A stretch of DNA of 64,000 nt from Kluyvera intermedia. GTDB lineage: Bacteria; Pseudomonadota; Gammaproteobacteria; Enterobacterales; Enterobacteriaceae. The notes under the pieces were generated by a model. The model was given only the letters and a program-made list of their open reading frames with translations. It was not told the origin of the DNA and made no database searches. This document shows, one piece after another, positions 23,963-33,311 of the stretch (its first letter is position 1; each line of letters opens with the position of its first letter). The position numbers and the translations under genes were made by a program. The stretch covers positions 1-64,000 of the forward strand of contig NZ_JAKCNS010000006.1 in NCBI RefSeq assembly GCF_021440345.1. Direction: 5' to 3'.

Positions 23963-26900
23963 ATGCTGCATAACATCCGCCCACGGGCTACGATCTCTGC
24001 ATTTTTCATTGTCGCTGTTTGCTTTCTCTTTTCTATTGCCGCGGTGCAAGCTCGCGCGCTAAGTAATACTGATATTCCTGACCGCGCTGATGTTCAGGAT
24101 CAGCTTAATGCCCTTAATAATAAGAAAGACCTGACGCCGCAGGATAAGCTGGTGGTGCAGGATCTCAGCGAAACCCTCCAGCTGCTGGATAAAATCGACC
24201 GCGTGAAGGATGAATCCACACAGCTGCAAAAGCAGATGGATCAAGCGCCAGCTAAGCTGCGTCAGGCGACCGAGAATCTGAATGCGCTGAGCGATGTTGA
24301 TAATGATGACGAAACGCGCAAGACGCTGAGTACGCTGTCGCTCCGTCAATTGGAAGCGCGCGTGTCGCAGGCAGTTGATGACCTACAAAATGCGCAAAAC
24401 GATCTGGCCACCTACAACAGTCAACTGGTGTCGCTGCAAACGCAGCCGGAACGCGTGCAGAACGCCATGAATTCGGCCTCGCAGCAGCTGTTGCAGGTGC
24501 GTAATAGCCTGAACGGTACCACCGTCGGCGATACGCTGCGGCCAACTCAGCAGACGATGATGCAGGTGCAAAAAACGCTGCTTGATGCCGAAATCGACTT
24601 CCAGCGTAAAAGCCTTGCCGGCAACACGGTGCTACAGGATACCCTGCAGAAACAGCGTGATTACGTGACCGCATACAGCACCCGCCTCGAACACCAACTT
24701 CAGCTGCTGCAAGAAGCGGTTAACAGCAAGCGTCTGCTGCTGTCGGAAAAAACCGCCGCGGAAACCGCTTCGCCGGAAGAAACCGCGCGTATCCAGGGGA
24801 ACCCGCTGGTTAAACAGGAGCTGGAAATTAACCACCAGCTGAGCCAGAAGCTGATTACCGCCACCGAAAGCGGCAACCAGCTGGTGCAGCAAAATATCCG
24901 GGTCAAAACCTGGCTTGATCGTGCGCTGCAGTCAGAGAGTAATATCAAAGAGCAAATTGCGGTCCTCAAAGGCAGTTTGCTGCTTTCGCGTATTCTCTAC
25001 CAGCAGCAGCAGACGCTGCCGTCGGCTGACGAGCTGGAAGATATGACCACGCGCATTGCCGACCTGCGGCTGGAACAGTTTGAAATTAACCAGCAGCGCG
25101 ATGCCCTGTTCCAGAGCGATGAGTTTGTCGCCAAACTGGAAGAGGGGCACAGCAGCGAAGTGGATAGCGAAGTTCACGATGCGCTGCTGCAGGTTGTCGA
25201 TGCACGGCGTGAAATGCTCGACCTCATCAACAAACAGCTCGGCAACCAGCTGATGATGGCCATCAATCTGCAGATTAATCAGCAGCAGTTGATGAGCGTG
25301 TCGAAAAGCCTCAAATCTATTCTGACCCAGCAAATTTTCTGGGTGAACAGCAACAGACCGATGGACTGGGACTGGATTAAATCCTTCCCGGGCGCGCTGA
25401 AAGACCAGTTTAAGGCGATGAAAATCACCGTGAACTGGGAAAAAGCGTGGCCTGCGGTGTTTATTGCTTTTCTCGCCGGTCTACCGCTGCTGTTGATTGC
25501 TGGTTTGATTCGCTGGCGGCTGCAGTGGCTGCGTGATTATCAGAATAAATTGGGCGATCAGGTCGGCAACTTGCGTAATGACAGCCAGCTGCATACCCCG
25601 AAAGCGATTTTAATCGACCTTATCCGCGCTCTGCCGGTGGTGCTGCTGATTCTGGCCATTGGCCTTATTCTGCTGACGATGCAGCTGAATATCAGCGGTC
25701 TGCTGTGGGCATTTTGTAAAAAGCTGGCCATTTTCTGGCTGGTCTTTGGCCTGTGCTGGAAGGTGCTGGAAAAAAATGGCGTGGCCGTGCGCCACTTCAA
25801 TATGCCGGAACAGCTGACCAGCCACTGGCGGCGTCAGATTGTTCGTATCAGCCTCGCGCTGCTGCCGCTGCACTTCTGGTCCGTGGTGTCTGAGCTTTCG
25901 CCGCTGAACCTGATGGATGACGTGCTGGGTCAGTTCGTGATTCTGCTGAACCTGCTGGTTATCGCCATTCTGGCGTGGCCGATGTGTCGTGAAAGCTGGC
26001 GGGACAAAGAGTCGCACAGCCTGCGCCTGCTGACCGTCACGGTGCTGTCGCTGGTTCCGGTAGGGCTGATGGTGCTGACTGCAACGGGCTACTTCTATAC
26101 TACGCTGCGTCTTTCCGGCCGCTGGATTGAAACCGTTTATCTGGTTATTTTCTGGAACCTGCTGTATCAAACCGTGCTGCGTGGCCTGAGCGTTGCTGCC
26201 CGCCGCATCGCCTATCGCCGTGCGGTGGCCCGCCGGCAAAATATGGTGAAGGAGGGCGCCGAAGGGGCCGAGCCGCAGGAAGAGCCAACTATCGCACTGG
26301 AGCAAATCAACCAGCAGACGCTGCGTATCACCATGCTGGTGATGGTGGCGCTGTTTGGCGTGGTGTTCTGGGCTATTTGGTCCGATTTGATCACCGTGTT
26401 TAGCTACCTCGACAGCATCACGCTATGGCATTACAGCGTTACCGAGGCTGGCGCCAGCGTAGTGAAAAACGTCACCATGGGCAGCCTGCTGTTTGCGATT
26501 ATCGCGTCGATGGTGGCCTGGGCGCTGATTCGCAACTTACCGGGTCTGCTGGAAGTGCTGGTGCTCTCGCGGCTGAATATGCGCCAGGGGGCCTCCTACG
26601 CGATTACGCAGATCCTCAACTACGTCATTCTGGCTGTCGGGGCGATGACCGTCTTTGGCTCGCTTGGCGTGTCGTGGGATAAGCTGCAGTGGCTGGCCGC
26701 CGCGCTGTCCGTTGGTCTTGGTTTTGGCTTGCAGGAAATTTTCGGTAACTTCGTGTCCGGCCTGATTATTCTGTTTGAGCGTCCGGTGCGTATTGGTGAT
26801 ACCGTGACCATCGGCACCTTCTCAGGGACGGTCAGTAAGATCCGTATTCGTGCGACCACCATTACCGATTTTGACCGTAAAGAGGTCATTATCCCGAACA

Positions 26901-27313
26901 AGGCCTTCGTCACCGAGCGCCTGATCAACTGGTCGCTCAGCGATACCATTACCCGCGTGGTTATCCGCCTCGGCGTGGCCTATGGTTCGGATCTGGATAA
27001 AGTGAAAGCGGTTCTACTGCAGGCGGCGACCAGCCATCCAAAAGTGATGCACGATCCGGAGCCGTCGGTCTTCTTCACCACCTTCGGCGCCAGCACGCTG
27101 GATCACGAATTGCGTCTGTACGTCCGCGAGCTGCGCGATCGTAGCTACACCGTAGATGAACTGAACCGCACCATCGATCGTCTGTGTCGTGAAAACGACA
27201 TCAACATTGCCTTTAACCAGCTGGAAGTCCATCTGCATAATGAGAAGGGTGATGAAGTGACGGAAGTGAAGCGGGACAATAAAAATGACGGCACGCCGCT
27301 CATTGCGGATTAA
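23963..27313 (+). CDS. mscK: Potassium-dependent mechanosensitive channel MscK
   Basis: A 1116-residue inner-membrane channel (E. coli MscK/KefA 1120). Signal peptide (cleavage near VQARA, residue 31), a long periplasmic coiled-coil region (about 40-470) rich in Gln and Leu, then about eleven membrane segments and a C-terminal MscS-like pore and beta domain (SVGLGFGLQEIFGNFVSGLIILFERPVRIGD in outline, about 905-940). Opens on membrane tension to release ions during osmotic downshift, with dependence on external K+. Divergent from nothing; follows acrR by 126 bases. Confidence 0.96.
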   Translation: MLHNIRPRATISAFFIVAVCFLFSIAAVQARALSNTDIPDRADVQDQLNALNNKKDLTPQDKLVVQDLSETLQLLDKIDRVKDESTQLQKQMDQAPAKLRQATENLNALSDVDNDDETRKTLSTLSLRQLEARVSQAVDDLQNAQNDLATYNSQLVSLQTQPERVQNAMNSASQQLLQVRNSLNGTTVGDTLRPTQQTMMQVQKTLLDAEIDFQRKSLAGNTVLQDTLQKQRDYVTAYSTRLEHQLQLLQEAVNSKRLLLSEKTAAETASPEETARIQGNPLVKQELEINHQLSQKLITATESGNQLVQQNIRVKTWLDRALQSESNIKEQIAVLKGSLLLSRILYQQQQTLPSADELEDMTTRIADLRLEQFEINQQRDALFQSDEFVAKLEEGHSSEVDSEVHDALLQVVDARREMLDLINKQLGNQLMMAINLQINQQQLMSVSKSLKSILTQQIFWVNSNRPMDWDWIKSFPGALKDQFKAMKITVNWEKAWPAVFIAFLAGLPLLLIAGLIRWRLQWLRDYQNKLGDQVGNLRNDSQLHTPKAILIDLIRALPVVLLILAIGLILLTMQLNISGLLWAFCKKLAIFWLVFGLCWKVLEKNGVAVRHFNMPEQLTSHWRRQIVRISLALLPLHFWSVVSELSPLNLMDDVLGQFVILLNLLVIAILAWPMCRESWRDKESHSLRLLTVTVLSLVPVGLMVLTATGYFYTTLRLSGRWIETVYLVIFWNLLYQTVLRGLSVAARRIAYRRAVARRQNMVKEGAEGAEPQEEPTIALEQINQQTLRITMLVMVALFGVVFWAIWSDLITVFSYLDSITLWHYSVTEAGASVVKNVTMGSLLFAIIASMVAWALIRNLPGLLEVLVLSRLNMRQGASYAITQILNYVILAVGAMTVFGSLGVSWDKLQWLAAALSVGLGFGLQEIFGNFVSGLIILFERPVRIGDTVTIGTFSGTVSKIRIRATTITDFDRKEVIIPNKAFVTERLINWSLSDTITRVVIRLGVAYGSDLDKVKAVLLQAATSHPKVMHDPEPSVFFTTFGASTLDHELRLYVRELRDRSYTVDELNRTIDRLCRENDINIAFNQLEVHLHNEKGDEVTEVKRDNKNDGTPLIAD

Positions 27314-27315
27314 CG

Positions 27316-27346
27316 GAAAAAGGGCGACATTATGTCGCCCTTTTTT
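27316..27346. terminator. Intrinsic terminator between mscK and the rpn gene
   Basis: GGGCGACA (27322-27329) pairs with TGTCGCCC (27333-27340) over a 3-base loop, with A run before and T run after, so it can serve both convergent genes. Confidence 0.9.
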
Positions 27347-28256
27347 ATTCGGCCTGAATGGCGAGATCATCGGCGGTTAAGCCGGTCAACTGGGTTATCA
27401 GAGTGACTGAGAGCCCGGCGTTTAACATGTTACGCGCAATCTTAACGGCCTCTTCCCGGCGACCAAGCGCTTCGCCTTGCTCAATCCCTTGTTTTCGCCC
27501 TTTTTCGGCGAGCCATTCTGCAATTGTCATTAGCTGCTCCCTATGCTGTGGTGAATATTCCGCGAGTTTGGCGATGAGTTGTTCCGGCTGCTGCGTGCCG
27601 CCCGCCTGCAGCATATAGTGAATCAGCGCCGCTAACTGTGGCGCAGTTAACCAATTTTCTATCAGCAGCGCCCCCAGGCGGTCGAGTAACGTCGCGAGAT
27701 CGCGCTGACGTATATGTTTAAACAATAGCTCCAGCATCGCCATGCGTCGGTGGGTCATGATCTCATCGTCGGCAATCACGGTGATATCCACCAGCGGAAA
27801 ATCGTGCGTATACAGTTGAGCGGCAAGAGCCGGGTCGGCAAACAGGGTGGTCCAGTTCAGGCGATAGGGCCAGGGGCTGGCGCAACCGTGATAAAAAAGC
27901 AGCGGGATCACCAGCGGCAATGTCTCGTGGCCGGCATCGAGATGGCGCTGCATGGCGGCGATGGCATAGCGCATCAGGCGAAAGGCCATCAATTTATCCG
28001 TGGAGCTTTGGTGTTCAATTAATACGTAGATATAGCCTGGTCCATCACGGGTTTGCAGTGCGTAGAGAATATCGGAGTAGCTGGCACGTAGATCCTCTTC
28101 AACAAAACTGCCTGAAGTCAGTTGCAGCGTTTCCAGATCGCAAAGTGCTAAGAGGTCAGCGGGAAGGTGGGCTTCCAGAAAATCGCGGGCGATCGCCGTA
28201 TGGTGTAAAAACTGCTTAAAAATGGCGTCGTGCGGGGTCGCCGAGAAAATTTTCAT
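27345..28256 (-). CDS. Rpn-family (PD-(D/E)XK) recombination-promoting nuclease
   Basis: A 303-residue member of the Rpn/YhgA family (once called putative transposase). N-terminal PHDAIFKQFL and FLEAHLP are family marks; the nuclease core residues are D62 (SDILY) and E81 with Q83 (IEHQSS), and LLFYHG follows. The C-terminal part is helical and ends in a short Gln/Glu-rich stretch. RpnA of E. coli is a Mg/Ca-dependent DNA endonuclease that promotes RecA-independent recombination. In K-12 ybaM directly follows mscK, so this gene is an addition. Confidence 0.88.
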   Translation of the reverse strand: MKIFSATPHDAIFKQFLHHTAIARDFLEAHLPADLLALCDLETLQLTSGSFVEEDLRASYSDILYALQTRDGPGYIYVLIEHQSSTDKLMAFRLMRYAIAAMQRHLDAGHETLPLVIPLLFYHGCASPWPYRLNWTTLFADPALAAQLYTHDFPLVDITVIADDEIMTHRRMAMLELLFKHIRQRDLATLLDRLGALLIENWLTAPQLAALIHYMLQAGGTQQPEQLIAKLAEYSPQHREQLMTIAEWLAEKGRKQGIEQGEALGRREEAVKIARNMLNAGLSVTLITQLTGLTADDLAIQAE

Positions 28257-28339
28257 GATAATCCGTCATCGCCTTTTCCATACGGTGACGGAAAATTTGC
28301 CATAGACGATGACGGCGAGGTAGCTGGCAATTGCGTATT

Positions 28340-28498
28340 TTACGAGGCATTTCCCGCATTTTTTAGCTTGTTCACATAATCTTGCCGCACCATTTCCAGC
28401 GCGCTTAGCACAATTTCCGGGGCGATCTGATTGCTCTCCAGCAGCTCGATAAGGTCGACCGCCAGTTTGACGTCATCCGGGGCGTTTTCCAGCGACAT
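28340..28498 (-). CDS. ybaM: Small conserved protein YbaM
   Basis: A 52-residue helical acidic protein ([20 protein letters not shown]..., ending NAGNAS), matching E. coli YbaM (53 residues) along its length and in position directly downstream of priC, 12 bases after it. The start has AAGGAG just ahead. No function is established. Confidence 0.9.
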   Translation of the reverse strand: MSLENAPDDVKLAVDLIELLESNQIAPEIVLSALEMVRQDYVNKLKNAGNAS

Positions 28499-28510
28499 AG
28501 CTTCTCCTTG

Positions 28511-29038
28511 TTAGCGCGTCATCCGCGCGAGCACTCGTTCAATTTCCTGTAGCGCCTGCTGGCAGCGCGCAATACGGCCGTCAAAAGCGGTAATTTCGCG
28601 TGCCAGGCGCTGCTGATCATCTAGCGTGGTGGCCTGCTGATACTGCTGCTGGCGCTGTTGCTTCATTTCCAGCAGACGACGTTCAAAATCCTGTGTTTCC
28701 AGTCGTTTACGCTGCCAGCGGCGTAGTCCGGGTGACGCGCTGTCCCATACTCGCAGTGACCAGGACTCACTTTCGCGACTGATTGCTTCAATCTGCGCCG
28801 CCAGATGTTCAGCAAGCCAGGCAACCTGCGGCAGCTGCTGCTGTTCAGCGGCGTGTTTGAGCTCCTGAAAATTCGCCTGTGCTTCGTCAAGATAGGCCTG
28901 CATTTGCGTGCTGCGGGTGCGAAAAAGCTGGCGGTCGAAACGGGCACTCAGAGTGGCGTGCGTGGCCTGCGGTGCGATACGCGTCTGCAACCGGGCGAGC
29001 TGTTGTTCCAGCGTTTGTAAAAGCAGGGCCGTTTTCAC
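28511..29038 (-). CDS. priC: Primosomal replication protein N'' PriC
   Basis: A 175-residue, mostly helical, Gln- and Arg-rich protein (E. coli 175) with the family start LLQTLEQQLARLQTR and the central WLAEHLAAQIEAISRE. It binds SSB and reloads DnaB at stalled forks independently of PriA. Operon priC-ybaM, divergent from ybaN. Confidence 0.93.
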   Translation of the reverse strand: MKTALLLQTLEQQLARLQTRIAPQATHATLSARFDRQLFRTRSTQMQAYLDEAQANFQELKHAAEQQQLPQVAWLAEHLAAQIEAISRESESWSLRVWDSASPGLRRWQRKRLETQDFERRLLEMKQQRQQQYQQATTLDDQQRLAREITAFDGRIARCQQALQEIERVLARMTR

Positions 29039-29089
29039 CAGGTTCTCCGTGTTAATCTTATCGACTATGCTACATTAGCAAACTCATTT

Positions 29090-29108
29090 GATAACGATTC
29101 GCATTATG
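29090..29108. promoter_or_regulatory. Candidate Fur box over the ybaN start codon
   Basis: GATAACGATTCGCATTATG agrees with the 19-base Fur consensus at 14 positions, all outside the centre, and covers the ybaN ATG (29106). Fur with iron should repress ybaN here; ybaN is a Fur target in E. coli to my knowledge. Confidence 0.6.
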
Positions 29109-29483
29109 CAGCGTACTATTCTAATCATTATTGGCTGGCTGGCGGTAGCCCTTGGCACCCTTGGCGTGGTTTTACCGCTGCTGCCGACGACGCCGTTTAT
29201 TCTGCTGGCCGCGTGGTGCTTTGCTCGATCGTCGCCGAGATTCCATGACTGGCTGCTCTACCGTTCGTGGTTTGGCAGCTATTTGCGCCACTGGCAGCGC
29301 TATAAAGCGATGCCGCCGGGGGCGAAACCGCGGGCGATTGCGCTGATTTTACTGACGTTTGGCATCTCGCTTTGGCTGGTTGATATGCTTTGGGTTCGCC
29401 TGCTTTTGCTGGTGATTCTCTGCGCACTGCTGATTTTCATGTGGCGAATCCCGGTGATTGATGCAGAACAACAAAAGTCGTGA
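29106..29483 (+). CDS. ybaN: DUF454 inner-membrane protein YbaN
   Basis: A 125-residue protein (same length as E. coli YbaN) with about three hydrophobic segments. The DUF454 pattern is clear: GVVLPLLPTTPFILLAAWCFARSSPRF then HDWL, RSWFGSYLRHWQRYKAMP. ATG 29106 is chosen; 18 bases of upstream in-frame reading would start inside the Fur-like box. Function unknown; iron control is suggested by that box. Confidence 0.9.
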   Translation: MQRTILIIIGWLAVALGTLGVVLPLLPTTPFILLAAWCFARSSPRFHDWLLYRSWFGSYLRHWQRYKAMPPGAKPRAIALILLTFGISLWLVDMLWVRLLLLVILCALLIFMWRIPVIDAEQQKS

Positions 29484-29632
29484 ACCGCATTAATGGTGTT
29501 GCAATTCTACGGGCTAGCCAGTAAATTCTGGCGTTTTCGAGCACAGGCGCGCCCGGTTAAAATTTAAGCATTCGACATTTTTAACCCGTTTTGCTCGCCT
29601 TGAGTAACACTGTTTTAATTAGGCACAAACCT

Positions 29633-30184
29633 ATGACCGCTACTGCACAGCAGCTTGAATATCTGAAGAACAGCATCCAGAGCATCCAGGATTATCCAAA
29701 ACCTGGCATTCTTTTCCGTGATGTCACCAGCTTACTGGAAGACCCGAAAGCCTATGCGCTCAGCATTGAATTGCTGGTTGAGAAGTACAAAGATGCCGGC
29801 ATCACCAAAGTGGTGGGTACCGAAGCACGTGGCTTCCTGTTCGGTGCGCCGGTGGCGCTGGCGATGGGCGTAGGTTTTATCCCGGTACGTAAGCCGCGCA
29901 AACTGCCGCGTGAAACCATCGCCGAAAGCTACGAGCTGGAATATGGCACCGATCAGCTGGAAATCCATGTTGATGCGATTAAAGCCGGCGATAAAGTGCT
30001 GGTAGTTGACGACCTGCTGGCAACCGGCGGGACTATCGAAGCGACGGTGAAGCTGATTCGTCGTCTGGGTGGTGAAGTGCACGATGCGGCATTCATCATC
30101 AACCTGTTCGATCTCGGTGGCGAACAGCGCCTGGAAAAACAGGGCATCACCAGCTATAGCCTGGTGAATTTCCCGGGTCACTAA
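29633..30184 (+). CDS. apt: Adenine phosphoribosyltransferase Apt
   Basis: A 183-residue enzyme (E. coli 183) that makes AMP from adenine and PRPP in the cytoplasm. The PRPP-binding motif [13 protein letters not shown] (about 122-134) and the hood [10 protein letters not shown] are present. ATG 29633 gives the family length; the reading from 29591 adds 14 unrelated residues. Confidence 0.96.
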   Translation: MTATAQQLEYLKNSIQSIQDYPKPGILFRDVTSLLEDPKAYALSIELLVEKYKDAGITKVVGTEARGFLFGAPVALAMGVGFIPVRKPRKLPRETIAESYELEYGTDQLEIHVDAIKAGDKVLVVDDLLATGGTIEATVKLIRRLGGEVHDAAFIINLFDLGGEQRLEKQGITSYSLVNFPGH

Positions 30185-30200
30185 GCATTTCCCGATACAT

Positions 30201-30223
30201 AGCCTCGCCGATCTGGCGGGGCT
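30201..30223 (+). terminator. Stem-loop between apt and dnaX
   Basis: AGCCTCGCC (30201-30209) pairs with GGCGGGGCT (30215-30223), one G-T pair, loop GATCT. No T tract follows, so it may be an attenuating hairpin before dnaX rather than a strong terminator. Confidence 0.45.
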
Positions 30224-30276
30224 GTGATAGCATTACCCCTTCCAGAATCCACCTTCCAGCGTTTCAGAGCCAGCCA

Positions 30277-32208
30277 ATGAGTTATCAGGTCTTAGCCCGA
30301 AAATGGCGCCCACAAACCTTTGCTGACGTCGTCGGCCAGGAACATGTGCTGACCGCACTGGCGAACGGCTTATCGTTAGGGCGCATTCATCACGCATATC
30401 TTTTTTCCGGCACCCGCGGTGTGGGGAAAACGTCTATCGCCCGTTTACTGGCGAAAGGACTCAATTGCGAAACCGGCATTACCGCGACGCCGTGCGGCGT
30501 GTGCGATAACTGCCGTGAAATCGAACAGGGCCGCTTTGTCGATCTGATTGAGATCGATGCCGCCTCGCGTACCAAAGTTGAAGATACCCGCGATCTGCTG
30601 GACAACGTCCAGTATGCGCCGGCGCGCGGCCGCTTTAAGGTCTATCTGATCGATGAAGTGCACATGCTTTCCCGTCACAGCTTTAATGCTTTGCTAAAGA
30701 CGCTGGAAGAGCCGCCTGCGCACGTTAAATTCCTGCTGGCAACCACCGATCCGCAAAAGCTGCCGGTGACGATTTTGTCGCGCTGCCTGCAGTTCCACCT
30801 GAAGGCGCTGGACGTTGAACAGATCCGCCATCAACTGGAGCATATTCTTGACGAAGAGCATATCAGCCACGAACCACGGGCCCTGCAATTGCTGGCCCGT
30901 GCGGCGGACGGCAGCCTCCGTGATGCGCTGAGCCTGACCGATCAGGCGATTGCTAGCGGTGAAGGCCAGCTCACCACAACATCAGTAAGCGAAATGCTCG
31001 GCACGCTTGACGACGATCAGGCGCTGTCGCTGATTGAAGCGCTGGTCGCGGCCAACGGTGAGCGCGTCATGGAACTGGTCAACGATGCCGCGCTGCGCGG
31101 CGTTGACTGGGAAGCGCTGTTAGTCGAAATGCAAAGCCTGCTGCACCGTATTGCGATGGTTCAGCTATCGCCTGCGGCATTGGGCAGCGATATGGCGGCG
31201 ATTGAACAACGCATGCGTAATCTGGCGCGGACGGTACCGCCGACCGACGTTCAGCTTTACTACCAGACGCTGCTGATTGGCCGTAAAGAATTGCCGTATG
31301 CTCCGGATCGCCGCATGGGCATTGAGATGACGCTGCTGCGCGCGCTGGCATTCCACCCGAATGCGCCGCTACCCGAGCCGCAAGCGCCGCCGCAGACCTT
31401 TGCGCCGGTCAGCGCCCCGGTGACGCAACAGCCGCCATCGATGCCAACTTCTGCCCCCGTGACGCCGCCACCGTCGGCTTCACTCCCTGATTCGACCAAT
31501 CAGGTGTTGGCCGCACGTCGCCAGCTACAGCAGGGCAGTCAGGGAGCAACCCAACCAAAAAAGAGTGAACCGGCAGCCGCTTCCCGCGCGCGGCCGGTGA
31601 ATAACGCTGCGCTGGAAAGACTGGCATCGGTATCCGAGCGCGTTCAGGCGCGTCCGGCTTCATCGGCGCAAACTCAGCCTGCGGCGAAGAAAGAGGCCTA
31701 TCGCTGGAAAGCGACGACGCCTGCCGCAGAGGTGAAAAAAGAGGAAGTCGCCACGCCGAAGGCGCTAAAGAAAGCGCTGGAGCACGAAAAGACGCCTGAA
31801 TTGGCGCAGAAGCTGATGGCAGAAGCCATTGAGCGCGACGAGTGGGCAGCGCAGGTCAGCCAGATGGCGCTGCCGAAGCTGGTTGAGCAGGTCGCGCTGA
31901 ACGCGTGGAAAGAACAAGATGGTCAAACGGTGTGCCTGCATCTGCGTCCGACGCAGCGGCATCTGAATTCGCCCGGTGCGCTACAGAAGTTGACCGAAGC
32001 GATGAGCACTTTATACGGTGCGCCTGTTGAATTGACCATCGTGGAAGATGATAATCCGGCGGTGCGTACGCCGCTGGAGTGGCGACAGGCCATTTACGAA
32101 GAGAAGCTTGCGCAGGCGCGCGAGTCGATTATCGCGGATAATAACATTCAGACCCTGCGTCGATTCTTCGATGCGGATTTGGATGAAGAGAGTATTCGCC
32201 CCATTTGA
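30277..32208 (+). CDS. dnaX: DNA polymerase III subunits tau and gamma, DnaX
   Basis: Full-length tau is 643 residues, as in E. coli. AAA+ clamp-loader core with Walker A GTRGVGKTS (about 45-53), zinc cysteines C64...CGVCDNC (about 73-79), Walker B LIDEVHML and sensor regions; then a Pro/Ala-rich linker (about 365-420) and the C-terminal DnaB- and alpha-binding domains. A programmed -1 frameshift signal at codons 428-429 should give the shorter gamma (430 residues). First gene of dnaX-ybaB-recR. Confidence 0.97.
   Translation: MSYQVLARKWRPQTFADVVGQEHVLTALANGLSLGRIHHAYLFSGTRGVGKTSIARLLAKGLNCETGITATPCGVCDNCREIEQGRFVDLIEIDAASRTKVEDTRDLLDNVQYAPARGRFKVYLIDEVHMLSRHSFNALLKTLEEPPAHVKFLLATTDPQKLPVTILSRCLQFHLKALDVEQIRHQLEHILDEEHISHEPRALQLLARAADGSLRDALSLTDQAIASGEGQLTTTSVSEMLGTLDDDQALSLIEALVAANGERVMELVNDAALRGVDWEALLVEMQSLLHRIAMVQLSPAALGSDMAAIEQRMRNLARTVPPTDVQLYYQTLLIGRKELPYAPDRRMGIEMTLLRALAFHPNAPLPEPQAPPQTFAPVSAPVTQQPPSMPTSAPVTPPPSASLPDSTNQVLAARRQLQQGSQGATQPKKSEPAAASRARPVNNAALERLASVSERVQARPASSAQTQPAAKKEAYRWKATTPAAEVKKEEVATPKALKKALEHEKTPELAQKLMAEAIERDEWAAQVSQMALPKLVEQVALNAWKEQDGQTVCLHLRPTQRHLNSPGALQKLTEAMSTLYGAPVELTIVEDDNPAVRTPLEWRQAIYEEKLAQARESIIADNNIQTLRRFFDADLDEESIRPI
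31541..31598 (+). promoter_or_regulatory. dnaX: Programmed -1 frameshift signal in dnaX
   Basis: All three parts of the E. coli signal are present: an internal Shine-Dalgarno AGGGAG (31541-31546), the slippery run AAAAAAG (31557-31563) ten bases later, and a strong stem-loop in which ACCGGC (31569-31574) pairs with GCCGGT (31593-31598) and GCCGC with GCGGC inside. Slipping back one base reads Glu then TGA (31566-31568), ending gamma at 430 residues. Confidence 0.93.
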
Positions 32209-32241
32209 TTGTGAGCCCGGCTCACGATTGTCATCCTTTAA

Positions 32242-32597
<356 letters not shown>

Positions 32598-32598
<1 letters not shown>

Positions 32599-33203
32599 TG
32601 CAAACCAGTCCGCTGTTAACTCAGCTGATGGAAGCACTGCGCTGTCTGCCGGGTGTTGGCCCGAAGTCAGCGCAGCGCATGGCGTTTACCCTGCTGCAGC
32701 GTGACCGCAGCGGCGGAATGCGTCTGGCGCAGGCATTAACCCGTGCGATGTCGGAAATCGGCCACTGCGCCGATTGCCGCACCTTCACCGAGCAGGAGGT
32801 GTGCAACATCTGCTCGAACCCGCGTCGCCAGGAGAACGGCCAGATTTGCGTGGTGGAGAGTCCTGCGGACATCTACGCCATTGAGCAAACCGGGCAATTC
32901 TCTGGCCGCTACTTCGTGCTGATGGGGCACCTCTCGCCGCTGGACGGCATTGGCCCGGACGATATCGGACTTGACCGACTTGAGCAGCGTCTGGAAACGG
33001 AGCAGCTTACCGAGGTTATCCTCGCCACCAACCCGACGGTGGAAGGGGAGGCGACCGCTAACTATATCGCCGAACTGTGCGCGCAGGCAGGCGTCGAAGC
33101 CAGCCGTATCGCCCACGGCGTGCCGGTTGGCGGTGAGCTGGAGATGGTCGATGGCACCACGCTGTCGCACTCGCTGGCCGGGCGTCATAAGATTCGTTTT
33201 TAA
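32598..33203 (+). CDS. recR: Recombination mediator RecR
   Basis: A 201-residue protein (E. coli 201) of the RecFOR pathway, which loads RecA on SSB-coated gaps. Helix-hairpin-helix at the N terminus ([17 protein letters not shown]), four-cysteine zinc motif (CADC...CNIC, about 57-72) and the Toprim domain ([12 protein letters not shown]). Last gene of dnaX-ybaB-recR. Confidence 0.96.
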
Positions 33204-33208
33204 TCAAT

Positions 33209-33232
33209 CGAGAGCAGGATTTACTGCTCTCG
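33209..33232 (+). terminator. Stem-loop after recR
   Basis: CGAGAGCAG (33209-33217) pairs perfectly with CTGCTCTCG (33224-33232), loop GATTTA. No T run follows because the htpG -35 element begins at the very next base. Confidence 0.6.
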
Positions 33233-33259
33233 CTTGAAATCCTTCCTACCCATCCCCAT
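33233..33259 (+). promoter_or_regulatory. Sigma-32 heat-shock promoter of htpG
   Basis: CTTGAA (33233-33238) and CCCCAT (33254-33259) separated by 15 bases match the sigma-32 consensus exactly in both elements. The distance to the htpG ATG is 52 bases. Confidence 0.88.
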
Positions 33260-33311
33260 TTTCCTCTCATCGCTTTTTTTTACCTTGTAATCAGCATTGA
33301 GGTATTTTGCA

